Source: Austwickia chelonae (GTDB lineage: Bacteria > Actinomycetota > Actinomycetes > Actinomycetales > Dermatophilaceae). From it: a stretch of 64,000 nt of DNA. Below the pieces are notes generated by a model. The model worked only from the letters and a program-made list of their open reading frames with translations. It was not told where the DNA came from and did not search any database. Position numbers and translations under genes: made by a program. Shown piece after piece: positions 41,204 to 50,251 of the stretch. The DNA lies in contig NZ_CP031447.1 in NCBI RefSeq assembly GCF_003391095.1, positions 186,001-250,000 on the forward strand, given 5' to 3'. Position 1 is the stretch's first letter, and each line of letters opens with the position of its first letter.

Positions 41204-44200
41204 TCAGTACTGCACGTTCTGCGAACGCTTGCGGATCATCGTGACTTCGTCCCGGTTGTTCCCGGTCGGGCCGATGTAGTTGAAGAAGTAGGCGAGCTGG
41301 GCGTACCCGCCGATGATGTGCGTGGGCTTGACCATGATCCGCGTCATCGAGTTGTGGATACCGCCACGACGGCCGTTGTGCTCGGTCAGCGGCACGTCGA
41401 TCAGCCGGTCCTGGGCGTGCGGCATGTACACCGTGCCCTCAGGCATCCGGTGGGTGACCACGGCCCGGGCCGCGACCACACCATTACGGTTGACCGCCTC
41501 GATCCAGTCGTTGTCACGAATGCCGATCTTGTCGGCGTCCTTGTCACTCATCCAGATCGACTGGCCACCACGGCCCAGGGAGAGCATGAACAGGTTGTCC
41601 TGGTACTCGGAGTGGATCGACCACTTGTTGTGCGGGGTCAGGTAACGCACGGAGACGGCGACTCCCTGACCGCCTTCCTGGTCGACCTCTCCCAGTGCAC
41701 GTTCGCCGAAGAGCTGGGTCATGTTGAGCGGAGGGCGATAGGTCGGCAGTCCTTCGCCCATCTTCTGCATCCAGTCGTGGTCGACGTAGAACTGCATGCG
41801 GCCGGTCAGGGTGTGGAAGGGCTTGAGCCGTTCGATGTTGATGGTGAACGGGCTGTACCGGCGGCCACCGGTCTCCGAACCGGACCACTCCGGGGAGGTG
41901 ATCACCGGCACCGGTGCGTTGACCGTGTCGGCGAAGGTGATCAGCTTGCCCTCGTTCTCCGCCGCGAGATCGTGCATCACGTTGCCGCAGCGCTTCTCCT
42001 GGGTCTTGAAACCCTGGGTGGCGAAGTGGCCGTTGGTGGTGCCGGAGAGAGCCATGATCGTCTCGGCGACGTTCACCGAGCTGTCCAGGCGAGGCTGTCC
42101 GTCGGCGATGCCGCCGCGGACGACACCGTTCTTGTGACGCAGGTAGTCGACCTCACGCCGGACGTCGTAGGTGATGCCCTTGGTGGTGTTGCCCAGTTTC
42201 TCGAAGAGCGGCCCGACGCTGGTCATCTTCGCGTAGGTCTGGGTGTAATCGCGTTCGACGACGGCGAGCACCGGCATGGTCTTCCCGGGGATCGGCTCGC
42301 ACTCGCCGGCTTTCCAGTCCTTGACGACGCCGTGGACGTCGGCCATCGCCTCGGGGGTGTCGTGCCACAGCGGCTTGGCCACCAGGTCCTTGCGGACACC
42401 GAGGTGGTCTTCGGCCAGCTTCGAGAACACCTTGGAGATCTCCACGAAGGCGTCCCAGTCGGTCTTCGACTGCCACGGCGGGGCGATCGCCGGGTTGAAG
42501 CTGTGGATGAAGGGGTGCATGTCGGTGGTGTTGATGTCGTTCTTCTCGTACCAGGTGGCGGCCGGGAGGACGACGTCGGACAGGATCGTCGAGCTGGTCA
42601 TGCGGAAGTCGATCGTCATCAGCAGGTCGAGCTTGCCTTCGGGGGCTTCGTCCCGCCAGACGACCTCCTTCGGGCGCTGATCGGGGGAGGCTTCCTCGGC
42701 GTTGACGCCGTGGTCGGTGCCCAGCAGATGCCGCAGGAAGTATTCGTCGCCCTTCGCGGAGGAACCGAACAGGTTGGCCCGCCACATCATCAGCACGCGA
42801 GGCCAGTTCTCCTCGGCATCGGGGTCCTCCGCGGCGAAGCGGAGATCGCCCTTCTTGAGCTGGTCGACGACGTAGTCCTTGGGCTCCATGCCCGCTGCCT
42901 GGGCCTCGTCGCAGAGGGTCAGGGGGTTGCGGTTGAGCGTCGGATAGCTGGGCAGCCATCCGGAGCGGGCGGACTGGGCGACGAGATCGGCGACGGTGCG
43001 CCCGCCGAAGTCGTCCAGCCCTGCGGTGACATCGGCGGCCGAGTAGGTGTCGTAACGGTACTGGCTGGTGTGCATGTACCAGTAGGCGGTCTGGGCCATG
43101 TGGCGCGGCGGGCGGTGCCAGTCCAGGGAGAAGGCGGTGTGCTGGAAGCCGGAGAGCGGGCGGATCTTCTCCTGTCCGACGTAGTGGGCCCAGCCGCCAC
43201 CGTTGCGGCCCTGGCAACCGGTGATCGTGGTGAGGACCAGCATGGCCCGGTAGATCAGGTCGGAGTGGTACCAGTGGTTGGTGCCGGCGCCCATCAGGAT
43301 CATGGAGCGTCCTTGGGAGTCGACCGCGTTCTGTGCGAACTCGCGGGCGATCCGGGCCACGGCGGCGGCGGGGACAGTGGTGATGTCCTCCTGCCAGGCC
43401 GGGGTGTAGGGGGCCTCGGCATCTTCGTAACCGGTGGGCCAGGCACCGGGCAGACCTTCACGGGAGACGCCGTACTGGGCGAGCATGAGGTCGAAGACCG
43501 TGGTGACCATGCGGGAACCCACCTGCCGGGCGGGTACGCCTCGGGGCAGGTCGGCGACCTTGCCGTCGAGGGCGTCGAAGCGGGGTAGACGTACTTCGAC
43601 GGCTTCGACCTCAGGGGCTCCGTGGAGGCTCAGCCGTGGCGTGATCTCACCCAGATCGAGGTTCCATTTGCCCATGCCCTCTTCGCCGAAGCGGTCGCCG
43701 AGGGTGCCATTGGGAATGACGACCTGGTCTGTCTTGGCATCGATCAGGGCAGGTTTCCACATGGCGTTCTCGGAGGAGGCTTGCTCCGGAAGAATATCGT
43801 CGAGGTCCCCTGCCACGATGAATTTACCTGGCACATATGCGCCTTCATCGTTCTTTTCCAGAGAGACCAGGAAGGGGAGATCGGTGTAGGTGGTGCAGTA
43901 GTCGGTGAAGAATTCGACAGGTCGGTCGACGAAGAATTCTTTCAGGATGACGTGCCCCATCGCCATGGCCAGGGCGGCGTCCGTTCCCGGAGCGACCGCG
44001 AGCCATTCGTCGGCGAACTTCACGTTCTCCGCGTAGTCGGGGCTCATGACGACGACCTTCTGACCGCGGTAGCGGGCCTCGGTCATCCAGTGGGCGTCCG
44101 GTGTCCGGGTCAGCGGGACGTTCGAGCCCCACATGATCAAGTAGCCTGCGTCCCACCAGTCGCCGGCCTCAGGGACGTCGGTCTGGTCGCCGAACATCTG

Positions 44201-44932
44201 GGGGCTGGCCATCGGCAGGTCGGCGTACCAGTCGTAGAAGGAGAGCATGGCGCCGCCGATGAGCTCGGTGAATCGGGCTCCAGAGGCATAGCTGACCATC
44301 GACATGGCTGGGATCGGGGAGAAACCGGCGATCCGGTCTGGGCCCCAGCGCTTGATCGTGTAGACGTTCGCCGCAGCGACGATCTCGACGGCTTCGGCCC
44401 AGGAGGCCCGAACCAGGCCGCCCTTGCCTCGTGCCGATTTGTAGGCCAGTACCTTCTCCGGGTCCTGCATGATCGAGGCCCAGGCGATCACCGGGTCGCC
44501 GTATTGCTTCTTGGCTTCCCGGTACATGTCGAGCAGTACTCCACGCACATACGGGTAGCGCACGCGCGTGGGGGAGTAGGTGTACCAGGAGAAAGCCGCA
44601 CCTCGAGGGCATCCGCGGGGCTCGTACTCGGGGCGGTCGGCTCCGGTGGAGGGGTAGTCGGTCTGCTGGGCTTCCCAGGTGATGATGCCGTCCTTGACGT
44701 ACACCTTCCAGGAGCACGACCCGGTGCAGTTCACGCCGTGGGTGGAGCGCACGACCTTGTCGTGGCTCCAGCGGTCGCGGTAGAAGCTGTCGCCGGAGCG
44801 GCCGCCGTTCTTCTCTATCGTGCGGCCGTCGGGCGAGACCTGTGCTTTCGAGAAGAATTTCCGGGTCGAGACGAGGGCTTCCGTCAAGGGGCCGTCGAGG
44901 CCAGTCCCGTGATTCCCGGCCTGCGTGCTCAT
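41204..44932 (-). CDS. narG: Respiratory nitrate reductase alpha subunit
   Basis: Molybdopterin (bis-MGD) catalytic subunit of 1242 aa that reduces nitrate to nitrite at the cytoplasmic face. N-terminal 4Fe-4S ligands are His65, Cys69, Cys73 and Cys108 (HGVNCTGSCSW; PRGCPRG), followed by the molybdopterin domains (SMVSYASGARFTELIGG, YLIMWGSNVPLTRTPDAHW, GAGTNHWYHSDLIYRA, WYEKNDINTTDMHPF). There is no twin-arginine leader, so it is a cytoplasmic-side NarG. First gene of the operon narGHJI-DUF6457. Confidence 0.96.
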   Translation of the reverse strand: MSTQAGNHGTGLDGPLTEALVSTRKFFSKAQVSPDGRTIEKNGGRSGDSFYRDRWSHDKVVRSTHGVNCTGSCSWKVYVKDGIITWEAQQTDYPSTGADRPEYEPRGCPRGAAFSWYTYSPTRVRYPYVRGVLLDMYREAKKQYGDPVIAWASIMQDPEKVLAYKSARGKGGLVRASWAEAVEIVAAANVYTIKRWGPDRIAGFSPIPAMSMVSYASGARFTELIGGAMLSFYDWYADLPMASPQMFGDQTDVPEAGDWWDAGYLIMWGSNVPLTRTPDAHWMTEARYRGQKVVVMSPDYAENVKFADEWLAVAPGTDAALAMAMGHVILKEFFVDRPVEFFTDYCTTYTDLPFLVSLEKNDEGAYVPGKFIVAGDLDDILPEQASSENAMWKPALIDAKTDQVVIPNGTLGDRFGEEGMGKWNLDLGEITPRLSLHGAPEVEAVEVRLPRFDALDGKVADLPRGVPARQVGSRMVTTVFDLMLAQYGVSREGLPGAWPTGYEDAEAPYTPAWQEDITTVPAAAVARIAREFAQNAVDSQGRSMILMGAGTNHWYHSDLIYRAMLVLTTITGCQGRNGGGWAHYVGQEKIRPLSGFQHTAFSLDWHRPPRHMAQTAYWYMHTSQYRYDTYSAADVTAGLDDFGGRTVADLVAQSARSGWLPSYPTLNRNPLTLCDEAQAAGMEPKDYVVDQLKKGDLRFAAEDPDAEENWPRVLMMWRANLFGSSAKGDEYFLRHLLGTDHGVNAEEASPDQRPKEVVWRDEAPEGKLDLLMTIDFRMTSSTILSDVVLPAATWYEKNDINTTDMHPFIHSFNPAIAPPWQSKTDWDAFVEISKVFSKLAEDHLGVRKDLVAKPLWHDTPEAMADVHGVVKDWKAGECEPIPGKTMPVLAVVERDYTQTYAKMTSVGPLFEKLGNTTKGITYDVRREVDYLRHKNGVVRGGIADGQPRLDSSVNVAETIMALSGTTNGHFATQGFKTQEKRCGNVMHDLAAENEGKLITFADTVNAPVPVITSPEWSGSETGGRRYSPFTINIERLKPFHTLTGRMQFYVDHDWMQKMGEGLPTYRPPLNMTQLFGERALGEVDQEGGQGVAVSVRYLTPHNKWSIHSEYQDNLFMLSLGRGGQSIWMSDKDADKIGIRDNDWIEAVNRNGVVAARAVVTHRMPEGTVYMPHAQDRLIDVPLTEHNGRRGGIHNSMTRIMVKPTHIIGGYAQLAYFFNYIGPTGNNRDEVTMIRKRSQNVQY

Positions 44933-45177
44933 GCCTGCTCCTGAAAGGTCGTCCGTGTCTGCGGTCTAAGGTCCCGCAATCGTCACCAATTTGAAGGACT
45001 AAAGCTATTGAACCATGATGCCGGGGCAACCGGATCACTTCAGGGGTGTAGAACCGAGATGGCACATAAAAACCCAGCTCATGGCGAGTTTGGATGGCCA
45101 TGATGTAAGCATTTTTAGGTCTGGTGGGAAGCGGTGATACCGTGAACTGTTCCTTTTATTAGCCCGTCAGGAGCATC
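44933..45177. promoter_or_regulatory. Divergent control region narG / narK
   Basis: 245 bases separating the narG operon from the two transporter genes. It is AT-richer than average around 44990-45020 and 45100-45165. I looked for FNR (TTGAT-N4-ATCAA) and CRP (TGTGA-N6-TCACA) boxes and found no good match; a direct repeat GTGATACCGTGA at 45134-45145 is the only notable motif. Promoters are presumed, not identified. Confidence 0.45.
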
Positions 45178-46572
45178 ATGAGCACGTCGCCTGAAGCGGC
45201 CTCCGACTCCGCGGTTGCGGAGCAAACTGCCACAACAAAACCGCAGGAGCGGCTGCCGAAGGGCGCCAATGCCGTTCTCGTGATGTCGACCACCGCCTTC
45301 ACGGTGATGTTCGCCGTCTGGCTTATGTTCGGCATCCTGGGGGTGCCGATCCAGAAAGAACTCCAACTTTCCGATGTCGAACTCTCCTGGGTGACTGCCG
45401 TCGCCGTTCTCAACGGTTCGATGTGGAGACTCCCGGCCGGGATGCTGACCGACCGGATCGGCGGGCGCAAAGTCACCATCGTCATGTTGGCGGCCACCGC
45501 AGTTCCTGCGTACCTGGTCTCCCTGACTCACAGCTATGCGATGCTGCTGGTGCTGGCCTTCCTCCTCGGCTTCGCCGGAAACCTCTTCTCGGTCGGAGTC
45601 GCTTGGAATGCAGCCTGGTTCACCCGCGAACGCCAGGGCTTCGCGCTGGGTGTCTTCGGCGCAGGAAATGTTGGCGCCTCCGTCACCAAGTTCATCGGCC
45701 CGCCGCTGATCGCCGGCACCGCAGGAGCCACCTACCTGGGCGTCTTCCAGGGCGGATGGCGGATCGTCCCAGTGATCTATGCCGTTCTGCTCGTCGTTCT
45801 TGCCGTGGCGACCCTGCTGTTCACCCCTCGCCAGGACCAGATGCCCGGGGCCAGCAAGCCCATCGGGGAGATGCTCGCGCCACTCAAGCATGTCCGCGTC
45901 TGGCGGTTCAGCCTGTACTACGTCGCCGTGTTCGGCGCCTATGTTGCGCTGTCCGCTTGGCTACCGAAGTACTACATGGACAACTTCAACACCGACCTGG
46001 TCACAGCTGCTTACTTGACTGCTCTCTTCATTTTCCCCGCATCCCTGCTCCGCCCGGTGGGCGGATGGATGTCTGACCGGTGGGGGGCGCGCAAGGTCAT
46101 GTACCTGACCTTTGCCGTGATGCTGGTCAGCTCAGGCATCCTGATGATGCCGAACGGTCACCTCGTCATTAAACATGCCGATGGTCACCTCAGTGAGCAT
46201 CTTGCTTACACCAACTCCATCATTCCGTTTACCGTGTTGGTCTTCCTGCTCGGCTGCGCGATGGGTATCGGCAAGGCCGCCGTCTACAAGCACATTCCCG
46301 AGTACTACCCCGACAACGTCGGCTCGGTGGGTGGACTGGTAGGCATGCTCGGTGGCCTGGGCGGGTTCTTCCTGCCGCCGCTGTTCGCTTACACGAAGCA
46401 GTGGTCCGGTTTCCCCACGAGTACTTTCTTCGTGCTCTTCATCCTTACCCTGGTGTGCGCAGTCTGGATGCACATCACGATCATGCGGATGCACGAGAAG
46501 CACAGCCCTCACCTGGCTCGTGAGATCGACGACCACACTGTCCACCCCACCCCTAGCGAGGAAAAGTCATGA
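45178..46572 (+). CDS. Nitrate/nitrite MFS transporter, NarK-like (first)
   Basis: Twelve-helix transporter of 464 aa in the nitrate-nitrite porter family. NarK signatures are seen in GFAGNLFSVGVAWNAAWFTRERQGFALGVFGAGNVGASVTKFIGP and in the second half GMGIGKAAVYKHIPEYYPDNVGSVGGLVGMLGGLGGFFLPPLF (two Gly-rich nitrate-signature stretches). Divergent from narG, with a CAGGAG site before the ATG. Likely nitrate uptake by H+ symport or nitrate/nitrite exchange. Confidence 0.9.
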   Translation: MSTSPEAASDSAVAEQTATTKPQERLPKGANAVLVMSTTAFTVMFAVWLMFGILGVPIQKELQLSDVELSWVTAVAVLNGSMWRLPAGMLTDRIGGRKVTIVMLAATAVPAYLVSLTHSYAMLLVLAFLLGFAGNLFSVGVAWNAAWFTRERQGFALGVFGAGNVGASVTKFIGPPLIAGTAGATYLGVFQGGWRIVPVIYAVLLVVLAVATLLFTPRQDQMPGASKPIGEMLAPLKHVRVWRFSLYYVAVFGAYVALSAWLPKYYMDNFNTDLVTAAYLTALFIFPASLLRPVGGWMSDRWGARKVMYLTFAVMLVSSGILMMPNGHLVIKHADGHLSEHLAYTNSIIPFTVLVFLLGCAMGIGKAAVYKHIPEYYPDNVGSVGGLVGMLGGLGGFFLPPLFAYTKQWSGFPTSTFFVLFILTLVCAVWMHITIMRMHEKHSPHLAREIDDHTVHPTPSEEKS

Positions 46573-47969
46573 CAACCCCGGCGCAACACTCCCGCGTCAG
46601 CGGTGAATGGTTGGGCGACTGGGATCCCGAGGACGAATATTCCTGGGATTCCGGGCTCGCGTGGCGAACCCTGTGGGTCACCACATTCTGCTTGACCCTT
46701 TGTTTCGTTGCCTGGTTCCTGCCCAGCGCCATCGTGCCCAAGCTCAATGCGCTCGGGTACTCCTTCTCCAAGGAACAGCTGTACTGGATGGCAGCCATGC
46801 CCGGCCTCGCCGGTGGGCTGCTGCGCATCATCTGGATGGTGCTCCCCCCGATGATCGGCACCCGCAAGATGATTGCCGTCACCACGCTCATGCTGATCGC
46901 GCCGACCGTCGGCTGGGGTGTCCGGGTGATGAGCCCGACGGCACCCTACTGGGAGCTCATGGTCCTGGCCTTCCTGGCCGGTATCGGTGGGGGGGCCTTC
47001 TCCGGTTTCATGCCCTCCACCTCCTACTTCTTCCCCAAGCGTCTGTCTGGTACCGCCTTGGGTCTCCAGGCCGGTATCGGTAACTTCGGTGTTTCCCTGG
47101 TCCAGTTGGTCGTCCCGATCCTGGTCGGGATGGGATGGCTCGGGCTCATCGGCGACTCCCAGCAGATGAAGGTCCCTGGCAAGGACAGCGCGACCGTCTG
47201 GTACCAGAACGGTGCCTTCTTCTGGATTCCCTTCATGATCTGTGGCGCGGTGCTCGCCTGGATGATGCTGAAGTCTGTTCCGATCAAGGCGAACGTCCGC
47301 CAGCAGTTCGACATCTTCAGCAACAGCGACACCTGGTGGATGACTCTGCTGTACATCATGACCTTCGGCACCTTCTCCGGCCTGTCTGCCCAGTTCGGCC
47401 TGCTGATGGCTGAGCTCTACGGAACCGGGAACGCCGCGATCGTCTCCGGAAGCGGCGCCACCGCCAAGGTGCTTGTCGAAGGCTATGCCATTCCTGACCC
47501 GGTCAAATACGTCTTTCTCGGCCCGCTCGTCGGTGCCGGTGCTCGCGTGCTCTTCTCTCCGCTCACCGACAAGATGGGCGGTGCGCTGTGGACGGTGATT
47601 TCCGGGATCGGTCTGGTGGCCTCCATGGGTTTCACGATGACGGCACTCACTCCTGACACCTCGTCGGCCGAGGCGCTGCAGGGCAGCTTCGACAACTTCC
47701 TGTGGGGCATGCTCGCCATCTTCCTGTTCTCCGGAATCGGCAACGCCTCCACCTTCAAGCAGATGCCGATGATCTTCGAGAAGCGTCAGGCTGGTGGCGT
47801 CATCGGTTGGACCAGTGCCGTGGCGGCCTTCGGTCCCTTCCTGTTCGGCGTGGGGCTCTCGTTGCTCGGGGCCTACACCTTCTTCATGGGCTGCCTCGTC
47901 TTCTCAGCGCTCTGCATCGTGATCACCTGGATGCGCTACGCCCGCCCGGGCGCACCTCGTCCCAGCTGA
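46569..47969 (+). CDS. Nitrate/nitrite MFS transporter, NarK-like (second)
   Basis: Second twelve-helix porter of 466 aa, overlapping the first by ATGA. Its nitrate-signature regions are FLAGIGGGAFSGFMPSTSYFFPKRLSGTALGLQAGIGNFGVSLVQLVVP and IFLFSGIGNASTFKQMPMIF with GVIGWTSAVAAFGPFLFGVGLS. It differs clearly from the first copy and is not a recent tandem duplicate. In two-porter systems one often works as nitrate/H+ symporter and the other as nitrate/nitrite antiporter; which is which cannot be told here. Confidence 0.9.
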   Translation: MTTPAQHSRVSGEWLGDWDPEDEYSWDSGLAWRTLWVTTFCLTLCFVAWFLPSAIVPKLNALGYSFSKEQLYWMAAMPGLAGGLLRIIWMVLPPMIGTRKMIAVTTLMLIAPTVGWGVRVMSPTAPYWELMVLAFLAGIGGGAFSGFMPSTSYFFPKRLSGTALGLQAGIGNFGVSLVQLVVPILVGMGWLGLIGDSQQMKVPGKDSATVWYQNGAFFWIPFMICGAVLAWMMLKSVPIKANVRQQFDIFSNSDTWWMTLLYIMTFGTFSGLSAQFGLLMAELYGTGNAAIVSGSGATAKVLVEGYAIPDPVKYVFLGPLVGAGARVLFSPLTDKMGGALWTVISGIGLVASMGFTMTALTPDTSSAEALQGSFDNFLWGMLAIFLFSGIGNASTFKQMPMIFEKRQAGGVIGWTSAVAAFGPFLFGVGLSLLGAYTFFMGCLVFSALCIVITWMRYARPGAPRPS

Positions 47970-47988
47970 TCAGGCTTATCCGCCGCCC

Positions 47989-48036
47989 ACGACGAGGGGG
48001 GTCCTCGCAGCTTGCTGCGAGGACCCCCCTCGTCGT
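47989..48036. terminator. Very long perfect hairpin between convergent genes
   Basis: A 23-bp perfect inverted repeat (ACGACGAGGGGGGTCCTCGC AGC and complement) with a TT centre, 20 bases after the second NarK stop and 36 bases before the end of the convergent regulator gene. It should stop transcription from both sides. No T tract on either strand. Confidence 0.85.
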
Positions 48037-48071
48037 ACCAGGATTGGTGTTCTTGCGTTGATCTGTGCCGA

Positions 48072-48854
48072 TCAGCCGACAGCCTTATCGAGGTCCGGCG
48101 AAGGGATCCCCTCGGCAGGCTTCAACGGCAGCAAGTTCATCTCATTCGTGGAGGAGCCTGGCAGCTCGGTGATCGTGACTGTCAGGTCAGCCTGACAGGT
48201 GTCATCGGTGACCCACGGAGACAGCTCCACATGCACATTGGGCACGCCCAACCGGTCGAAGGTTCCTCGGATCAGCCCAAGGTGAGCGGCGCAGACCACC
48301 TCGGGGTGAGCCAGAGCTGCTTCCCGCATCGGGCAATGCTGCAAGAACATCCGATGGCATCCCGGTGACGGGGTCTCCAAAGTGACCGTCTCACGGCGGT
48401 ACCCCCACCGGGCCAGTACATCCACGACCTCACGAACCGGCAAGGAACGCCGCTTCCCCGGGGACGGCTGGGCTTCATTCTCCGGAATATGCCTGCGGGC
48501 CCAGGCCTCGCCGGCTAACTCCGACGCCCGGGCGCGTTCGGAAGGCCCGCCAGGAAGGGCCTCGGCGAGGACTTCGGCGAGCATCACATAGGCAGCTTCG
48601 TTGACCGGGATGCTCTCCGGCGCGAGGGTGTACACCTTCCGAGGGCGGCCCACCGTGTCTCGGCGCTCCCGCTCGGACCTCAAAACTCCGGCCTGTTCCA
48701 GCTGGTCGAGGTGGAAACGCACTGTGGTCACATGGAGCCCCAGCAACTTGCCGAGGTCTGCAGCGGCCAGATGCCCTGGGGTGTCACGGACGAAATCGAC
48801 GATACGTCGGCGCACCTGAGAAGAAAGAAGCTCATCCCGCGTGGTCATGGTCAT
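48072..48854 (-). CDS. Winged-helix regulator with C-terminal cysteines, ArnR/SufR-like
   Basis: Regulator of 260 aa. The N-terminal ArsR-type winged helix (SSQVRRRIVDFVRDTPGHL, LLGLHVTTVRFHLDQLEQAGVLRSER, TVGRPRKVYTLAPES) is followed by a sensor part with cysteines at CHRMFLQHCPMREAALAHPEVVCAAHLG, the spacing seen in Fe-S-binding COG2345 regulators such as SufR. C. glutamicum ArnR, encoded beside narKGHJI, is a Fe-S repressor of nitrate respiration, so an analogous role is inferred. Start: ATG 48854, 5 bases after GGAGG, rather than GTG 48884. Confidence 0.75.
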   Translation of the reverse strand: MTMTTRDELLSSQVRRRIVDFVRDTPGHLAAADLGKLLGLHVTTVRFHLDQLEQAGVLRSERERRDTVGRPRKVYTLAPESIPVNEAAYVMLAEVLAEALPGGPSERARASELAGEAWARRHIPENEAQPSPGKRRSLPVREVVDVLARWGYRRETVTLETPSPGCHRMFLQHCPMREAALAHPEVVCAAHLGLIRGTFDRLGVPNVHVELSPWVTDDTCQADLTVTITELPGSSTNEMNLLPLKPAEGIPSPDLDKAVG

Positions 48855-48953
48855 GGGCACCTCCGTTCGATTCGTGAAGTCCACTTTATTCGGTCGGGGG
48901 GATCAACCCAAGCGTTTTGACGTTTCCTAAGCTGCTCTGGGGTAACAGTGCCC

Positions 48954-50123
48954 TCACCGATCCTTCAGCGCGCTGTCGAGGCGAGAGACGAACTCCTCCA
49001 AAATATCTCGTGAGGTGCCGAAGTTGAGGCGTGCGTGGCCGCGCCCGCCTTCGCCGAAGGCCGGGCCAGGGTTCAAGAAAACCTTCGCCTCCGTCAGCAG
49101 CCAGGCCGACGGGTCGGCCCCGCCCAGTGCCCCCACATCGGAGAAGTCGAGCCAGGCCAGGAAAGTTGCCTGGGGCGGCGACCACTGCAGACCCGGAGCG
49201 GCCTCAGGCAGAGTCTCGGCGAGATAGTCCCGATTGCCGGCCAGGAAGACCAGCAGCTCGTCCAACCATTCCGTGCCCTCCCGATAGGCCGCGATCGAGG
49301 CTTCGACCCCGAGTGTGGACACGCCCTCGTAACGCATCCGATGCACCTGCGGCCAGCGTCGGGCATCCGCATCATTGCTCAGCACCACCTGCGCACATTT
49401 CAACCCCGGGGTGTTGAAGCCCTTGGAACTGGCCAGGACGGTCACCGTCACCTCGGCTGCGGTACGGCTGACCGAAGCCGTCGGGATGTGCCGTCGCCCG
49501 TACACCAACGGCGCGTGGATCTCGTCGGAGATGATGCGTGCTCCGTAGCGGGCGGCCAGATCACAGATCTCGGCCAGGTGCCATGCCGGGAAGACGGCAC
49601 CCAACGGGTTGTAGGGATTGCACAGGACGAGACCGCCCGCACCGGCGGCGAAAGCAGCCTCGATCGCCGTCAGATCGAACAGGTGGGCGGTGCTGCCCTC
49701 CGGCCCTCTCTCCGTCAGCATCGGAACGAAGGCGCCGCGCCGTCCACAGACGTCCAAGACGTCGAAGAAAGGCATATAGGCAGGTACCGGGAGAACGATG
49801 GGCGAGCCCGGCGTCGTGAAGTGGTCGATCGCCGCGCGGACCCCCACCAGGACATCCGGGACGGCGTGCACCAGGGCCGGGTCGATCTGCCAGTCGTAGC
49901 GGCGGGCACACCAGTCGGCGGTCGCGTCAGCAAGCCGGGTGTCCCCGGCCGGGTAGCCGTAGGTCTGACGGTCGACGGCGGATCGGATCGCGTCCTGCAC
50001 CGCAGGACAGGTCTCGATGTCCATTTCCGCCACCCACAACGGCAGTATCTCCGGGGCGTGCCTGGTCCACTTCAAGGTGTTCCGAGCCCGCATCTCATCA
50101 GGGGTGAGGGTCATGATCGCCAT
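48954..50123 (-). CDS. PatB/MalY-type aminotransferase (cystathionine beta-lyase-like)
   Basis: PLP enzyme of 389 aa, fold type I. Features are RNTLKWTRHAPEILPLWVAEMDIETCPAV at the N-terminus (MalY/PatB hallmark), YGYPAGD, LCNPYNPLGAVF, SDEIHAPLVY and the PLP lysine in VLASSKGFNTPGLKCAQ, ending FLNPGPAFGEGGRGHARLNFG. Members cleave cystathionine or similar C-S bonds, some regulate maltose genes. The physiological substrate is unknown. The minus-strand neighbour upstream is separated by a strong hairpin, so it has its own promoter. Confidence 0.92.
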   Translation of the reverse strand: MAIMTLTPDEMRARNTLKWTRHAPEILPLWVAEMDIETCPAVQDAIRSAVDRQTYGYPAGDTRLADATADWCARRYDWQIDPALVHAVPDVLVGVRAAIDHFTTPGSPIVLPVPAYMPFFDVLDVCGRRGAFVPMLTERGPEGSTAHLFDLTAIEAAFAAGAGGLVLCNPYNPLGAVFPAWHLAEICDLAARYGARIISDEIHAPLVYGRRHIPTASVSRTAAEVTVTVLASSKGFNTPGLKCAQVVLSNDADARRWPQVHRMRYEGVSTLGVEASIAAYREGTEWLDELLVFLAGNRDYLAETLPEAAPGLQWSPPQATFLAWLDFSDVGALGGADPSAWLLTEAKVFLNPGPAFGEGGRGHARLNFGTSRDILEEFVSRLDSALKDR

Positions 50124-50192
50124 GGCTCACTGTGACCCGTCACGGAGGCGCCCCGCAGCGCCGTCTCTACCCTCGGCCACCCCCGCGCACGC

Positions 50193-50242
50193 CCTCGTCG
50201 TGGACCTGAGCACCGTACTCGGTGCTCAGGTCCACGACGAGG
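50193..50242 (-). terminator. Perfect 23-bp hairpin after PIG-L gene
   Basis: CCTCGTCGTGGACCTGAGCACCG and its complement around the tetraloop TACT, 10 bases beyond the PIG-L stop codon and 70 bases upstream of the aminotransferase start. It should terminate the minus-strand ort/SRPBCC/PIG-L transcription unit. Confidence 0.85.
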
Positions 50243-50251
50243 AAGTGCGGA

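Noticed and set aside
39776-43588. A 1270-residue plus-strand frame across the nar operon.
   Set aside because: It is the antisense of narG and narH, rich in Arg, His, Val and Asp with no domain; typical high-GC shadow ORF.
44933-45177. FNR or CRP/GlxR box in front of narG/narK.
   Set aside because: No TTGAT-N4-ATCAA or TGTGA-N6-TCACA within tolerance of one mismatch per arm.
45178-47969. Recent tandem duplication of NarK.
   Set aside because: The two proteins differ strongly in sequence and in nitrate-signature regions; they look like two established porter types.
49035-50135. A 366-residue plus-strand frame opposite the aminotransferase.
   Set aside because: Composition and lack of motifs mark it as antisense shadow.
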